A stretch of DNA of 64,000 nucleotides from Leifsonia sp. Leaf264 (lineage in GTDB: Bacteria; Actinomycetota; Actinomycetes; Actinomycetales; Microbacteriaceae): positions 191,752 through 255,751 of the forward strand of contig NZ_LMMR01000004.1 of NCBI RefSeq assembly GCF_001422325.1, written 5' to 3'. Below, piece after piece: positions 1 through 9,019 of the stretch. The notes under the pieces were generated by a model. The model saw only the letters and a program-made list of their open reading frames with translations, was not told the DNA's origin and made no database searches. Both the position numbers and the translations under genes were made by a program. Within the stretch, counting starts at the first letter, position 1, and each line of letters begins with the position of its first letter.

Positions 1-2552
1 TACTCCTCCTCGGTGATGTCGCCACGTCCGACGAGGGCCTCGGTGTAGAGCTTGCGGACGCTGCGCTTGGCCTCGATGAGGTTGTACATCAGCGGCTGGG
101 TCATCGAGGGGTCGTCGCCCTCATTGTGACCGCGACGGCGGTACGAGATGAGGTCGATGACCACGTCGCGGTGGAACTCCTGGCGGTACGCGTAGGCGAG
201 CTGCGCCACGCGCACGACGGCCTCGGGGTCGTCGCCGTTCACGTGGAAGATCGGCGCCTGGATGGTCTTGCCGACGTCGGTCGAGTAGATCGAGGTGCGT
301 CCCTCGCTCGGCGGCGTCGTGAAGCCGACCTGGTTGTTCACCACGAGGTGGATGGTGCCGCCGGTGCGATAGGCCCGCAGCTGCGACATCTGCATGGTCT
401 CGACGACGACGCCCTGGCCGGCCATGGCCGCGTCGCCGTGGATGAGGATCGGCAGGGTCGAGAAGGTGCCGACGGGCTTGCGGTCCTGCTTGGCGCGCAC
501 GATGCCCTCGAGCACGCCGTCGACAGCCTCGAGGTGGGACGGGTTCGCGGCGAGGTACACGCCGATCTCCTCGCCGTTGGCTCCGGTGAAGGTTCCCTCT
601 GTGCCGAGGTGGTACTTCACGTCACCGGATCCGGAGCCGGCCATGTGGCCCTCGAACTCCTGGAAGATCTGGCCGTAGGTCTTGCCGGCGATGTTGGTGA
701 GCACGTTGAGGCGTCCGCGGTGCGCCATGCCGATGGCGACCTCGTCGAGGCCGTCCTCCGCAGCGCCCTGGAGGATCTGATCGAGCAGGGCGATCGTGGA
801 TTCTCCGCCCTCGAGGCTGAAGCGCTTCTGGCCGACGTACTTGGTCTGCAGGAAGGTCTCGAACGCCTCGGCCTCGTTGAGCTTGCCCAGGATGCGCATC
901 TGCTCGTCGTGGTTGGGCTTCTCGTACTTGCGCTCGACCTGAGCCTGCACCCAGGCGCGCTGGGCCGGGTCCTGGATGTGCATGTACTCGATGCCCGTCG
1001 TGCGGCAGTAGGAGTCGCGGAGCACGCCGAGGATGTCGCGCAGCAGCGCAGAGCGCTTGTCGCCGAATCCGCCGGTGACGAACTCCCGGTCCAGGTCCCA
1101 GAAGGTGAGGCCGTGGCTGGAGATGTCGAGGTCGGGGTGCGAGCGCTGCACGTACTCGAGCGGGTCGATGTCGGCCATGAGGTGGCCGCGCACGCGGAAG
1201 GCGTTGATCAGCTCCTGCACGCGGGCCGTCTTGTCGATGGCGCTGGCGATGTCGACGCTGATGTCGGGAGCCCACTCGATGGGGGCGTAGGGGATGCGCA
1301 GCGCCGCGAAGATGTCGCTGTAGAAGGTGCGCTTGCCGGTGAGCAACTCGTGCACGATCTTGAGGAACTCGCCGGAACCTGCACCCTGGATGACGCGGTG
1401 GTCGTAGGTGCTGGTCAGCGTGATGGTCTTGCCGATGGCGAGGCCGGCGAGGGTCTTCTCGCTCGAGCCCTGGAACTCGGCCGGGTACTCGAGGGCGCCG
1501 GCGCCGATGATGCAGCCCTGGCCGCGCATGAGGCGCGGGACCGAGTGCACGGTTCCGATTCCACCGGGGTTGGTGAGCGAGATGGACGCGCCCTTGAAGT
1601 CGTCGGCCGTGAGCTTGTTCTGGCGGGCCCGGGAGACCAGGTCCTCGTAGGCGGAGAGGTACTCGCCGAAGGTCATGGTGTCCGCGCGCTTGATGGCGGG
1701 CACGAGGAGGGCACGGGAGCCATCGGGCTTCGGGATGTCGATGGCGATGCCGAGGCCGACATGGGCGGGCTTCACGACGGAGGGCTTGCCGTCGACGTCC
1801 TCGTAGTAGACGTTCTGGCTCGGGAACTGCTTGAGCGCCTGGATGAGCGCCCAGCCGATGAGGTGGGTGAAGGAGATCTTGCCGCCGCGCGAGCGCTTCA
1901 GGTGGTTGTTGATGACGATGCGGTTGTCGATCATCAGCTTGGCCGGGATGGTGCGCACACTGGTGGCGGTGGGGACCGTCAGGCTCGCATCCATGTTGGT
2001 GGCCAGGCTCTTCGCCATGCCGCGCAGCGGGGACACCTCGTCCTTGGGGGCCTCGACGGCTCCGTCGGTGACTATGGGCTGCGGGCTGGTGATCGGAACG
2101 TCGGCCGGAACGGGAACGGGCTTGGGGGCGACCGAGGTGGTGCGTGCCGCCGGCTTCGATCCGATGATCGGAATGGGGGCGGTGAGAGGTCGCTGCTCGG
2201 TGGCCGGCGCCGCGGGTGCCTGCGCGGCCGGCGCCGGAGCGGCGGCCGTGGGAGCCGCGGGAGTCTGGGTCTCCTGGGCCGCCGGGGCAGCGGATGCCGC
2301 AGGAGCGTTCGCGGGGGAGTCGCCGGTCGGAGCCGCCTGCTCTCCACCCGGGGCGTCAGGTGTCTGGCCAGCAGCAGCGGCCTTGGCCTTCACCTGCTGG
2401 TGGTAGCTGTCCAGGACCGGCCACCACGCCGGATCGACTGAATCCTTGTCGACGATGTACTGCTCGTACATCTCGTCGACGAGCCATTCATTGGCCCCGA
2501 ACTCGGCCGATGCCGTTTCGTCTGAACTTGCCCCGGTCAATTGGCTCGACAC
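1..2552 (-). CDS. kgd: multifunctional 2-oxoglutarate decarboxylase / dehydrogenase E1-E2 fusion, 5' part only
   Basis: Cytosolic TCA-cycle enzyme that decarboxylates 2-oxoglutarate with thiamine diphosphate and feeds the succinyl transfer reaction. The visible 850 residues (family about 1,250) show an N-terminal [15 protein letters not shown] segment, an Ala/Pro-rich linker (about 45-125), an E2-type acyltransferase domain ending in [15 protein letters not shown] (about 380-395), then the E1 part with the ThDP motif GDAAMAGQG near residue 707. There is no lipoyl domain before the E2 domain, as in the actinobacterial Kgd type. The start is a GTG giving [18 protein letters not shown]; no ATG lies nearby and only a weak purine stretch precedes it. 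The gene runs off the window start, so the C-terminal E1 part is not visible. Confidence 0.95.
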   Translation of the reverse strand, partial: MSSQLTGASSDETASAEFGANEWLVDEMYEQYIVDKDSVDPAWWPVLDSYHQQVKAKAAAAGQTPDAPGGEQAAPTGDSPANAPAASAAPAAQETQTPAAPTAAAPAPAAQAPAAPATEQRPLTAPIPIIGSKPAARTTSVAPKPVPVPADVPITSPQPIVTDGAVEAPKDEVSPLRGMAKSLATNMDASLTVPTATSVRTIPAKLMIDNRIVINNHLKRSRGGKISFTHLIGWALIQALKQFPSQNVYYEDVDGKPSVVKPAHVGLGIAIDIPKPDGSRALLVPAIKRADTMTFGEYLSAYEDLVSRARQNKLTADDFKGASISLTNPGGIGTVHSVPRLMRGQGCIIGAGALEYPAEFQGSSEKTLAGLAIGKTITLTSTYDHRVIQGAGSGEFLKIVHELLTGKRTFYSDIFAALRIPYAPIEWAPDISVDIASAIDKTARVQELINAFRVRGHLMADIDPLEYVQRSHPDLDISSHGLTFWDLDREFVTGGFGDKRSALLRDILGVLRDSYCRTTGIEYMHIQDPAQRAWVQAQVERKYEKPNHDEQMRILGKLNEAEAFETFLQTKYVGQKRFSLEGGESTIALLDQILQGAAEDGLDEVAIGMAHRGRLNVLTNIAGKTYGQIFQEFEGHMAGSGSGDVKYHLGTEGTFTGANGEEIGVYLAANPSHLEAVDGVLEGIVRAKQDRKPVGTFSTLPILIHGDAAMAGQGVVVETMQMSQLRAYRTGGTIHLVVNNQVGFTTPPSEGRTSIYSTDVGKTIQAPIFHVNGDDPEAVVRVAQLAYAYRQEFHRDVVIDLISYRRRGHNEGDDPSMTQPLMYNLIEAKRSVRKLYTEALVGRGDITEEE

Positions 2553-2632
2553 AGCCGATCGCCCACTCTCTTACGTTGATTCCCAGCGACTCTTCGCACC
2601 CGACGTCGAGACGACGCGTGCACACCGTCACA

Positions 2633-2638
2633 AGCCTA
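2633..2638 (-). promoter_or_regulatory. candidate -10 element of kgd
   Basis: The hexamer TAGGCT lies on the minus strand about 80 bases upstream of the kgd GTG. The same hexamer is the -10 box of several other genes here. No good -35 was found, so this is tentative. The rest of 2553-2717 shows nothing else recognisable. Confidence 0.35.
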
Positions 2639-2717
2639 ATCCCCTTTACGGAAGGCACAGTTCCCCCGAATGCGGGAGTGGTGCAGACCCGGGGCTGCAC
2701 GAGCGGCCCCTTCGGTC

Positions 2718-2723
2718 TACCGT
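2718..2723 (+). promoter_or_regulatory. -10 box of a leaderless guaB1 promoter
   Basis: TACCGT followed by 7 bases and then the guaB1 ATG. No Shine-Dalgarno sequence fits in this gap, so the transcript probably starts at the ATG. Confidence 0.55.
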
Positions 2724-2730
2724 TGCTTCC

Positions 2731-4170
2731 ATGGAGTTCTATCGGACAGCGCCGACCCACGACCTCACCTATTCGGATGTCTTCCTGGTGCCGAGCCGAT
2801 CGGAGCTGAAGAGCCGCTTCGATGTGTCGCTCGCACCGGACGACGGCACGGCGGCCACGATCCCGATCGTGTCGGCGAACATGAACTCGGTGACGGGTCC
2901 CCGCCTGGCCGCCACCCTCGCCCGCCGCGGCGGTCTCGGCGTGCTGCCCCAGGACATGAACCTGCAGGAACTCGATGCCGCCATCCGCTGGGTGAAGGAC
3001 CAGCCCGTGCAGTTCGACACGCCCCTCACGCTCAGCCCCGACGACACCGTGGCCGATGCGCTGGTGCGGGTGCCCGCCGTCCAGGGCCACGGCATCGTCC
3101 TGCATGACGATGACGGCGCCTACCTCGGGGCCATCGCGGCCTCCAGGCTCGAGACCGCGCTGCCCGACGCCCGGCTCGGCGACCTGCTGCACGGCCGGAT
3201 CACCGCCATCGATGCTGAAGACGTCGACAGTGCCCGTGCGGCATTCGACCTGATGCTCGCGGCGGACCTCGAGTTCGTTCCTGTGCTCAGGCACGGAGCC
3301 GTGGTCGGAACGCTCAGCCGCAAGAGCGCCCTGCGCGGCACCATCTACTCGCCGACTCTCGACGCCGACGGCCGCCTCCAGGTCGCCGTGGCCCTCGGCA
3401 TCAACGGGGACATCGCCACCAAGGCGCGGGCCTTCGCCGCGGCCGGCGTCGACGTCCTCGTCATCGACACGGCGCACGGACACCAGGAGGGCATGCTCGA
3501 GGCCATCCGCACCGTGAAGGCGCTCGGCCTCGGCCTGCCGATCGTGGCGGGCAACATCGTCACGTCGGATGCCGTCACCGACCTCGTCGACGCCGGAGCC
3601 GACATCCTCAAGGTCGGCGTCGGACCCGGCGCCATGTGCACCACCCGCATGATGACGGCGGTCGGGCGGCCGCAGTTCTCGGCCGTGCTCGAGACGGCCG
3701 AGGCCGCTCGCTCGGTCGGCGCGCACGTCTGGGCCGACGGGGGAGTGCGCTATCCACGCGACGTGGCACTGGCGCTCGCCGCCGGAGCGTCGTCGGTCAT
3801 GATCGGATCGTGGTTCGCCGGCACCATCGAGGCGCCCGGCCAGCTCGCCGTCGACGGCGGCGGACGCCTGTACAAGGAGAGCTGGGGGATGGCGTCGACC
3901 AAGGCCGTGCGCGAGCGCTTCGGTCGGCTCGACGCCTTCGACCTCGCGCGCAAGGAGCTCTTCGCCGAGGGCATCTCGTCGAGCAAGATCTACCTCGATC
4001 CCCTGCGCCCCTCGCTCGAGGACCTGCTCGACATGATCACCTCCGGGCTGCGCAGCTCCTTCACCTACGCCGGCGCCAGCTCGCTCAGCGAGTTCTCCGA
4101 CCGCGCCCTGGTCGGCATCCAGTCGGCAGCGGGCTACGAGGAGGGCAAGGCGCTCCCGGTCAGCTGGTAG
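2731..4170 (+). CDS. guaB1: GuaB1-family IMP dehydrogenase-related protein (probable GMP reductase)
   Basis: A 479-residue TIM-barrel enzyme of the IMPDH/GMPR superfamily with a CBS pair inserted at about residues 95-205. The catalytic loop GPGAMCTTRMMT carries the nucleophilic cysteine at about residue 303, and ADGGVRYPRDVALALAAGAS forms the phosphate-binding part. Actinobacteria carry this paralogue in addition to true GuaB2; mycobacterial work assigns GMP reductase activity to it, which would recycle GMP to IMP. That activity is inferred here by family. The frame stays open well upstream, but MEFYRTAPTHDLTYSDVFLV matches family N-termini and sits at the right distance from a -10 box. It diverges from kgd. 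Confidence 0.9.
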   Translation: MEFYRTAPTHDLTYSDVFLVPSRSELKSRFDVSLAPDDGTAATIPIVSANMNSVTGPRLAATLARRGGLGVLPQDMNLQELDAAIRWVKDQPVQFDTPLTLSPDDTVADALVRVPAVQGHGIVLHDDDGAYLGAIAASRLETALPDARLGDLLHGRITAIDAEDVDSARAAFDLMLAADLEFVPVLRHGAVVGTLSRKSALRGTIYSPTLDADGRLQVAVALGINGDIATKARAFAAAGVDVLVIDTAHGHQEGMLEAIRTVKALGLGLPIVAGNIVTSDAVTDLVDAGADILKVGVGPGAMCTTRMMTAVGRPQFSAVLETAEAARSVGAHVWADGGVRYPRDVALALAAGASSVMIGSWFAGTIEAPGQLAVDGGGRLYKESWGMASTKAVRERFGRLDAFDLARKELFAEGISSSKIYLDPLRPSLEDLLDMITSGLRSSFTYAGASSLSEFSDRALVGIQSAAGYEEGKALPVSW

Positions 4171-4216
4171 GCGCGGAGAGCCTCGATCCACAGGGGAATG
4201 TGGCATCCGGGGCCGA

Positions 4217-4222
4217 TATACT
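4217..4222 (+). promoter_or_regulatory. -10 box upstream of the CNNM/CorC-like pair
   Basis: TATACT, a near-perfect -10 hexamer, lies in the 128-base gap after guaB1. It predicts a leader of about 70 bases before the first membrane-protein gene. No convincing -35 is seen. Confidence 0.45.
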
Positions 4223-4298
4223 CGCCTGACAATGGATGACCCGCCCAGTAGCACTCCCGGCCATAGACCCTCGCCCGTGAACCGCGGAGGTGTCGCCC

Positions 4299-5720
4299 AT
4301 GTCTGAGTGGATCATGCTCGCCATCGGCCTCATCCTGACCGTGGGCACGGGCTTCTTCGTCGCCAGCGAGTTCGCGCTGGTCAACCTCGATCGGGCCGAT
4401 CTCGAGGCACGCCGCGATCGCGGCGAGACCCGGCTGCAGATGACCATCTCTGCGCTGGCGCACACGTCGACCCATCTGTCGAGCGCGCAGCTCGGCATCA
4501 CCATCACGACGCTGCTCACCGGTTACATGTTCGAGCCCGCGATCAGCTCCCTGCTGGCTCCACCGCTTGAATCGTGGGGCATCCCGGATGCCGTCGCCGT
4601 CGTGGCCTCCACGATCGTCGCCGTGACCCTGGCCACCCTCCTCTCCATGATCCTCGGAGAGCTGATCCCGAAGAACCTCGCCCTCGCCCTGCCGTTGAAG
4701 ACGGCGAAGTTCGTCATGCCGTTCCAGTCGGCTTTCACCTGGGTGTTCAAGCCGGCGATCATCGTGCTGAACGGCAGCGCCAACGGCATCCTCCGCATGG
4801 TCGGCGTCGAGCCGAAGGAGGAGCTGTCGGGTGCCAGGACGGCGGAGGAGCTCTCGAGCCTGGTGCGACGTTCCGCGAGTGCCGGAGTGCTGGAGCGCGA
4901 CACGGCCAGCCTGCTCAACCGCACGCTGCTGTTCGCCGACCACACCGCATCCGACGTGATGACCCCCCGCCCGCGACTGGTGAGCATCCAGCGCTCGGAA
5001 TCAGCGCACGCCGTGCTCGAGCTGGCCTCGCAGACCGGCCACTCGCGCTTCCCCGTGATCGACGAGGACGTCGACGACGTCGTCGGCTTCGTGCACGTCA
5101 AGCAGGCCATGGCCGTGCCACGGCGGCGCCGGGCCGACGTCCCCGTGTCGGCGCTGCAGTCCGAGGCGCTCCGCGTTCCCGAGACCATGCGCCTCGACGT
5201 GCTGCTGGCCGAACTGCGCGGTCGTGGCTACCAGATGGCCGTCGTCGTCGACGAGTACGGCGGAACCGCCGGCGTCGCGACGCTGGAGGACCTGGTGGAG
5301 GAGCTCATCGGCGAGGTCGCCGACGAGCACGACAGGTCGCGCGCGGGCATAGTGCGACGCGGCCGTGCCATCAGCTTCCCGGGCATGTTGCGCCCCGACG
5401 AGCTGCGCGACAGCACCGACCTGATCGTTCCCGAGGACGGCACCTACGAGACCGTCGCCGGTTACGTGATGAGCGAGCTGGGCCGACTCCCCGTCGTCGG
5501 AGACACCGTGCTCATCGATAGCGGTGAGCTGACCGTCGAGCGTCTCGACGGCCGCCGGATCGACAGGCTGCGCTTCACCCCAGACGAATCCGAGGTGGCC
5601 CCGGTGGCCGATGTCGACGGCGTGAAACCCGCCAAGCCGGCCAAGCCCGCCGTGGTCGATGTCCCGGCGCGAGCCGCCGACAGGGTGCGAGCCGCCGACA
5701 GGAAGGGGGCGCGCTCATGA
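4299..5720 (+). CDS. hemolysin-family membrane protein (CNNM/DUF21-CBS-CorC type), first of pair
   Basis: A 473-residue inner-membrane protein. Residues 1-190 form a DUF21/CNNM transmembrane domain (opening MSEWIMLAIGLILTVGTGFF; LGELIPKNLALALP inside). A CBS pair follows (about 215-340; MTPRPRLVSI, SRFPVIDEDVDDVVGFVHVK, VVDEYGGTAGVATLEDLVEE), then a CorC/HlyC transporter-associated domain (about 350-430) and a Pro/Ala/Lys-rich tail. The family is linked to Mg2+ or divalent-cation homeostasis; the old name hemolysin is historical. The ATG is chosen over an upstream in-frame GTG because GGAGG sits 8 bases before the ATG and overlaps that GTG. The next gene overlaps by ATGA. Confidence 0.88.
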   Translation: MSEWIMLAIGLILTVGTGFFVASEFALVNLDRADLEARRDRGETRLQMTISALAHTSTHLSSAQLGITITTLLTGYMFEPAISSLLAPPLESWGIPDAVAVVASTIVAVTLATLLSMILGELIPKNLALALPLKTAKFVMPFQSAFTWVFKPAIIVLNGSANGILRMVGVEPKEELSGARTAEELSSLVRRSASAGVLERDTASLLNRTLLFADHTASDVMTPRPRLVSIQRSESAHAVLELASQTGHSRFPVIDEDVDDVVGFVHVKQAMAVPRRRRADVPVSALQSEALRVPETMRLDVLLAELRGRGYQMAVVVDEYGGTAGVATLEDLVEELIGEVADEHDRSRAGIVRRGRAISFPGMLRPDELRDSTDLIVPEDGTYETVAGYVMSELGRLPVVGDTVLIDSGELTVERLDGRRIDRLRFTPDESEVAPVADVDGVKPAKPAKPAVVDVPARAADRVRAADRKGARS

Positions 5721-6766
5721 GCGACTGGGCCGGAATCCTCTGGCTGGCCGTGCTGCTGGTCGTCAACGCGTTCTTCGTCGGGTCGGAGTTCGCCGTCATC
5801 TCCGCACGCCGCTCCCAGATCGAGCCCCTCGCCGAGAAGGGCAGTCGGCGCGCCAAGACGGCGCTCTGGGCGATGGAGCACGCCACTCTCATGCTCGCCG
5901 CCTGCCAGCTCGGCATCACGGTGTGCTCGCTCGTGATCCTGAACGTGTCGGAGCCGGCGATCCACCACCTGCTCGAGGGTCCGCTCGGACTCACGGGCTG
6001 GTCGGAGGAGGTCATCGGAACCGTCGCCTTCATCATCGCGCTGGTCGTCGTCACCTACCTGCACGTCGTGCTCGGCGAGATGGTCCCGAAGAACCTCTCG
6101 TTCACCGCCCCCGACAAGGCCGTGCTGCTGCTGGCGACCCCGCTGGTCTTCATCGCCCGCATCTTCCGCCACGTGATCGGCGCGCTCAACGCCATCGCCA
6201 ACGGATCGCTGCGCCTGCTCGGCGTCGAGCCGAAGTCCGAGGCGAACAGCACCTTCACCCTCGACGAGGTCGCGACGATCGTCAGCCAGTCCAAGCGCGA
6301 GGGCGTGCTGAAGGACTCGAACGGAGCCCTGAACGCGGCGTTCGAGTTCACCACGAAGAAGGTGCGTGACGTCGCGGTCCCGCTGCACGAGGTGGTCAGC
6401 CTCCCCGAGACCCTCACGCCGACCGAACTCGAACGCGCCGTCGCCAAGCACGGCTTCTCGCGCTACCTCGTGATCGACGAGGACGGCACGCCGGCCGGGT
6501 ACCTGCACCTCAAGGACGTCATCGACCTCGACCTCACGGGTGACGAGGAGCCCGAGCGCCCGGTTCCGCCGAAGCGCATCCGCCAACTGGCCTCGATGTA
6601 CGAGGAGACCGACCTCGAGGACGCCCTCGCGTCGATGCGCCGCACCGGAGCGCACCTCGCGCAGGCCTTCGACGTCGACGGGCGCACGACGGGGGTGCTC
6701 TTCCTCGAGGACATCATCGAGGAGCTCGTCGGAGAGGTGCAGGACGCCACCCGACGGGAACGCTGA
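5717..6766 (+). CDS. hemolysin-family membrane protein (CNNM/DUF21-CBS type), second of pair
   Basis: A 349-residue paralogue of the preceding protein, translationally coupled by a 4-base ATGA overlap. The DUF21 membrane domain (about 1-185) contains VVLGEMVPKNLSFTAPDKAV. A CBS pair follows (about 200-335; FSRYLVIDEDGTPAGYLHLK and TTGVLFLEDIIEELVGEV). It ends at residue 349 without the CorC/HlyC C-terminal domain of its neighbour. Such tandem pairs are common in Actinobacteria and may act as one heteromeric cation transporter or regulator; this is inference from adjacency and shared fold. Confidence 0.87.
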   Translation: MSDWAGILWLAVLLVVNAFFVGSEFAVISARRSQIEPLAEKGSRRAKTALWAMEHATLMLAACQLGITVCSLVILNVSEPAIHHLLEGPLGLTGWSEEVIGTVAFIIALVVVTYLHVVLGEMVPKNLSFTAPDKAVLLLATPLVFIARIFRHVIGALNAIANGSLRLLGVEPKSEANSTFTLDEVATIVSQSKREGVLKDSNGALNAAFEFTTKKVRDVAVPLHEVVSLPETLTPTELERAVAKHGFSRYLVIDEDGTPAGYLHLKDVIDLDLTGDEEPERPVPPKRIRQLASMYEETDLEDALASMRRTGAHLAQAFDVDGRTTGVLFLEDIIEELVGEVQDATRRER

Positions 6767-6815
6767 GGCGCCGGCGGAGTATTCTGGGCAGCGGGGCTCA
6801 ACAGAAGGAATGCTC

Positions 6816-7193
6816 ATGTTGAATGCGAAATCCGCTGCCGCCGTCCTCCCCGCAATAGACCTCGATCGCGCGCGGCAGTACTACGACGACAAGCTCGGCT
6901 GGAAGCCGGACGGCCAGGATGCCGGTGGGCTGATGTACACCGTCGGTGGCACGTCGGTGTACGTGTACGAGACGACGTTCGCCGGCACGGCCAGGAACAC
7001 GGCGTTGATGGTGGAGGTCGACGACCTGCAGTCGGTCGTCGACGAGCTGCGCGCGGCGGGTGTCGCGTTCGCCGACTACGACCTGCCCGGACTCACCACA
7101 GTCGACGGCATCGCCGACCTCGAGGGCGAGAAGGCGGCGTGGTTCACCGACAGCGAGGGCAACATCATCGCCCTCGGTCAGCGCAGCGGCTGA
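6816..7193 (+). CDS. VOC-family (glyoxalase/bleomycin-resistance fold) protein
   Basis: A small 125-residue protein of the vicinal oxygen chelate fold, with DLDRARQYYDDKLGWKP at the start and WFTDSEGNIIALGQRSG at the end, both typical of one-domain VOC proteins. The substrate is unknown. Two in-frame ATGs lie 6 bases apart; AAGGA at 6805-6809 is well spaced only for the second. It ends one base before the convergent flavoprotein gene, with no room for a separate terminator. Confidence 0.8.
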   Translation: MLNAKSAAAVLPAIDLDRARQYYDDKLGWKPDGQDAGGLMYTVGGTSVYVYETTFAGTARNTALMVEVDDLQSVVDELRAAGVAFADYDLPGLTTVDGIADLEGEKAAWFTDSEGNIIALGQRSG

Positions 7194-7194
7194 C

Positions 7195-8292
7195 TCACCA
7201 CGTGCCGCCGCTGACGGCGGGCTTCGCGCGCACGTACTGCGGCGGCCAGTAGTCCAGCTCGACGCCGAGCTCTTCGGCGGCGCGCAGGGCGAAGTGCGGG
7301 TCGCGCATGATCGCGCGACCGAGCAGCACGGCATCCGCCTGTCCTGATGCCACGATCTGCTCGGCCTGCTGCGGCGTGGTGATCAGCCCGACGGCGGCGA
7401 CGGGCACGCCGGCCGTCGTCTTCACGTACTCGGCGAACGGCACCTGGTAGCCGGGGCCGAGCGGGATGCGCACCTTGGCGATGTTGCCGCCGCTGGAGAT
7501 GTCGAACAGGTCGGCCCCGGCCTGCTGGGCCCAGGCGGCCACGACGGCGGTCTGCTCCTCGTCCCAGCCGCCCTCGGCGTAGTCACTCGCGGAGAAGCGC
7601 ACGAAGACGGGATAGTCGTCGCCGACGGCGTCGCGCACGGCGGCGACGATCTCGAGCAGCAGGCGCGCCCGGTTCTCGAGGGAGCCGCCGTACTCGTCCT
7701 CGCGCAGGTTGCTGAGCGGCGACAGGAACTGGTGCACCAGGTAGCCGTGGGCCGCGTGGATCTCCACCAGGTCGAAGCCGGCGCGCTTTGATCGCGCCGC
7801 AGCCTCGGCGAAGGCGTGCACGATCACGGCGATCTCCGGCCGGTCGAGGGCCTCGGGGGCGGCGTACTCGCCGAAGGCGACATCCGACGCCGACACGGTC
7901 TGCCAGCCGCCGTCGGCCGGGTCCATGCTGCCGTGCCTGTCGTGACCCCACTCGGGCCACACCGACGCCTTGCGTCCGGCGTGGGCGAGCTGGATGCCGG
8001 CTGCGGCGCCCTGCGTGTGGATGAAGGCGACGATGCGCGCCCACGCCGCGGCCTGCTGGCCGTTCCAGATGCCCGTGTCCTCGTCGGAGATGCGACCGTC
8101 GGGGACGACGGCCGAGGCCTCGGCGATCACGAGCCCGGCACCGCCCATGGCCATGGCGCCGAGGTGGGCGAGGTGCCAGTCGTGCGGAACGCCGTCCTTC
8201 TTCGTGACCGCGTACTGGCAGAGCGGCGGCACCCACAGGCGGTTGCGGATCGTGAGCGAGCGAACGGTGATGGGCTGGAACAGTGCTGACAA
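7195..8292 (-). CDS. NADH:flavin oxidoreductase, old yellow enzyme (YqjM/NamA-like)
   Basis: A 365-residue FMN-dependent ene-reductase-type TIM barrel. The N-terminus SALFQPITVRSLTIRNRLWV, the PLCQYAV segment with the class-typical cysteine, the active-site pair in EIHAAHGYLVHQFLSP, the sequence NLREDEYGGSLENRARLLLE and the C-terminal FMN phosphate loop ADAVLLGRAIMRDP all fit the YqjM class. It would reduce activated C=C bonds with NAD(P)H; the physiological substrate is unknown. I chose a TTG start with GGAG 5 bases upstream; a GTG 17 codons earlier has no ribosome site and adds a non-family extension. Confidence 0.88.
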   Translation of the reverse strand: MSALFQPITVRSLTIRNRLWVPPLCQYAVTKKDGVPHDWHLAHLGAMAMGGAGLVIAEASAVVPDGRISDEDTGIWNGQQAAAWARIVAFIHTQGAAAGIQLAHAGRKASVWPEWGHDRHGSMDPADGGWQTVSASDVAFGEYAAPEALDRPEIAVIVHAFAEAAARSKRAGFDLVEIHAAHGYLVHQFLSPLSNLREDEYGGSLENRARLLLEIVAAVRDAVGDDYPVFVRFSASDYAEGGWDEEQTAVVAAWAQQAGADLFDISSGGNIAKVRIPLGPGYQVPFAEYVKTTAGVPVAAVGLITTPQQAEQIVASGQADAVLLGRAIMRDPHFALRAAEELGVELDYWPPQYVRAKPAVSGGTW

Positions 8293-8351
8293 GGGATCTC
8301 CGGGAGTCGAGGCGAGCTGTCGGACGGGCTGGATGCCGGGCACGGATGCGG

Positions 8352-8996
8352 TCAGGCCGCGAGCTCCTCCAGGAAGCTGCGCAGTCCCTCGGCCGAGGTG
8401 AACACGTGTCCGGTGATGCCGAGTGCCTCGGCGCCGGCGATGTTCTCGGCCTTGTTGTCGATGAACACCATCTGGTCCGCGGTGATTCCGAGCAGGTCGA
8501 GAGTGTGACTGTAGATGGCGGCGTCGGGTTTCACCAGCAGGATCTCGCCGCTCACGACGACCTGCTCGAAGAGCGGCCCGAGGGATCCGTTGCGGAAGTA
8601 GCTCGAGAAGTCGCGGCCGGCATTGGACAGCAGGGCGAGGCGGGTGCCACCGGCGGCGAGATCCTCGAGCACGGCTGCGGTCCCCGGGTTGATGCTCAGC
8701 CAGCCGACGAAGTCGATCGCCCAGATGGAGTGCAGTTCGGCGGGCGACCAGTCCGCCCCTGTTGCGGCGGCGATTCCGGCCCAGTAATCCGCGATCGGGA
8801 GGGTTCCCTCGTCGAGCGCACGGCGGCCGGCCTCATAGGCGGACCAGAACGCCTCGGCGCCGGCCTCCGAGATGCCGGCGATCTCGAGCAGTTCCCGCCG
8901 GTTCTCGGCGGTGGGGGAGAAGGAGATCACCTCGCCGTAGTCGAACACGACGACGCGATCGGGCAGGCGGATGGGGGTCGAGGCTGTTCCATTCAT
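8352..8996 (-). CDS. HAD-superfamily (subfamily IA) phosphatase-like protein
   Basis: A 214-residue haloacid-dehalogenase-like hydrolase. Motif I is VVFDYGEVISFS (aspartate nucleophile, DxGxV type), motif II RLALLSNAG, motif III the lysine in LVKPDAAIY, and motif IV VFIDNKAENIAGAEALG. The cap is a short helical insert after residue 20. The substrate is not predictable. The start is the ATG giving MNGTASTPIRLPDR; a -10 box lies 7 bases upstream, so it may be leaderless. It diverges from nnrD by 23 bases. Confidence 0.8.
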   Translation of the reverse strand: MNGTASTPIRLPDRVVVFDYGEVISFSPTAENRRELLEIAGISEAGAEAFWSAYEAGRRALDEGTLPIADYWAGIAAATGADWSPAELHSIWAIDFVGWLSINPGTAAVLEDLAAGGTRLALLSNAGRDFSSYFRNGSLGPLFEQVVVSGEILLVKPDAAIYSHTLDLLGITADQMVFIDNKAENIAGAEALGITGHVFTSAEGLRSFLEELAA

Positions 8997-9003
8997 CCCC
9001 TGC

Positions 9004-9013
9004 AACCTATCGT
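9004..9013. promoter_or_regulatory. overlapping divergent -10 boxes between HAD phosphatase and nnrD
   Basis: On the minus strand TAGGTT (9009-9004) lies 7 bases before the phosphatase ATG. On the plus strand TATCGT (9008-9013) lies 6 bases before the nnrD ATG. The boxes share the TA step at 9008-9009. Both genes would be leaderless. Confidence 0.6.
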
Positions 9014-9019
9014 GAGAGC

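Noticed and set aside
126-2441. A long plus-strand open frame of 771 codons.
   Set aside because: It is the antisense of kgd. The translation has no family features, while the minus strand gives a clear Kgd.
2488-4254. A 588-codon minus-strand frame opposite guaB1.
   Set aside because: His/Asp/Arg-rich translation typical of antisense frames in high-GC DNA; guaB1 is well supported on the other strand.
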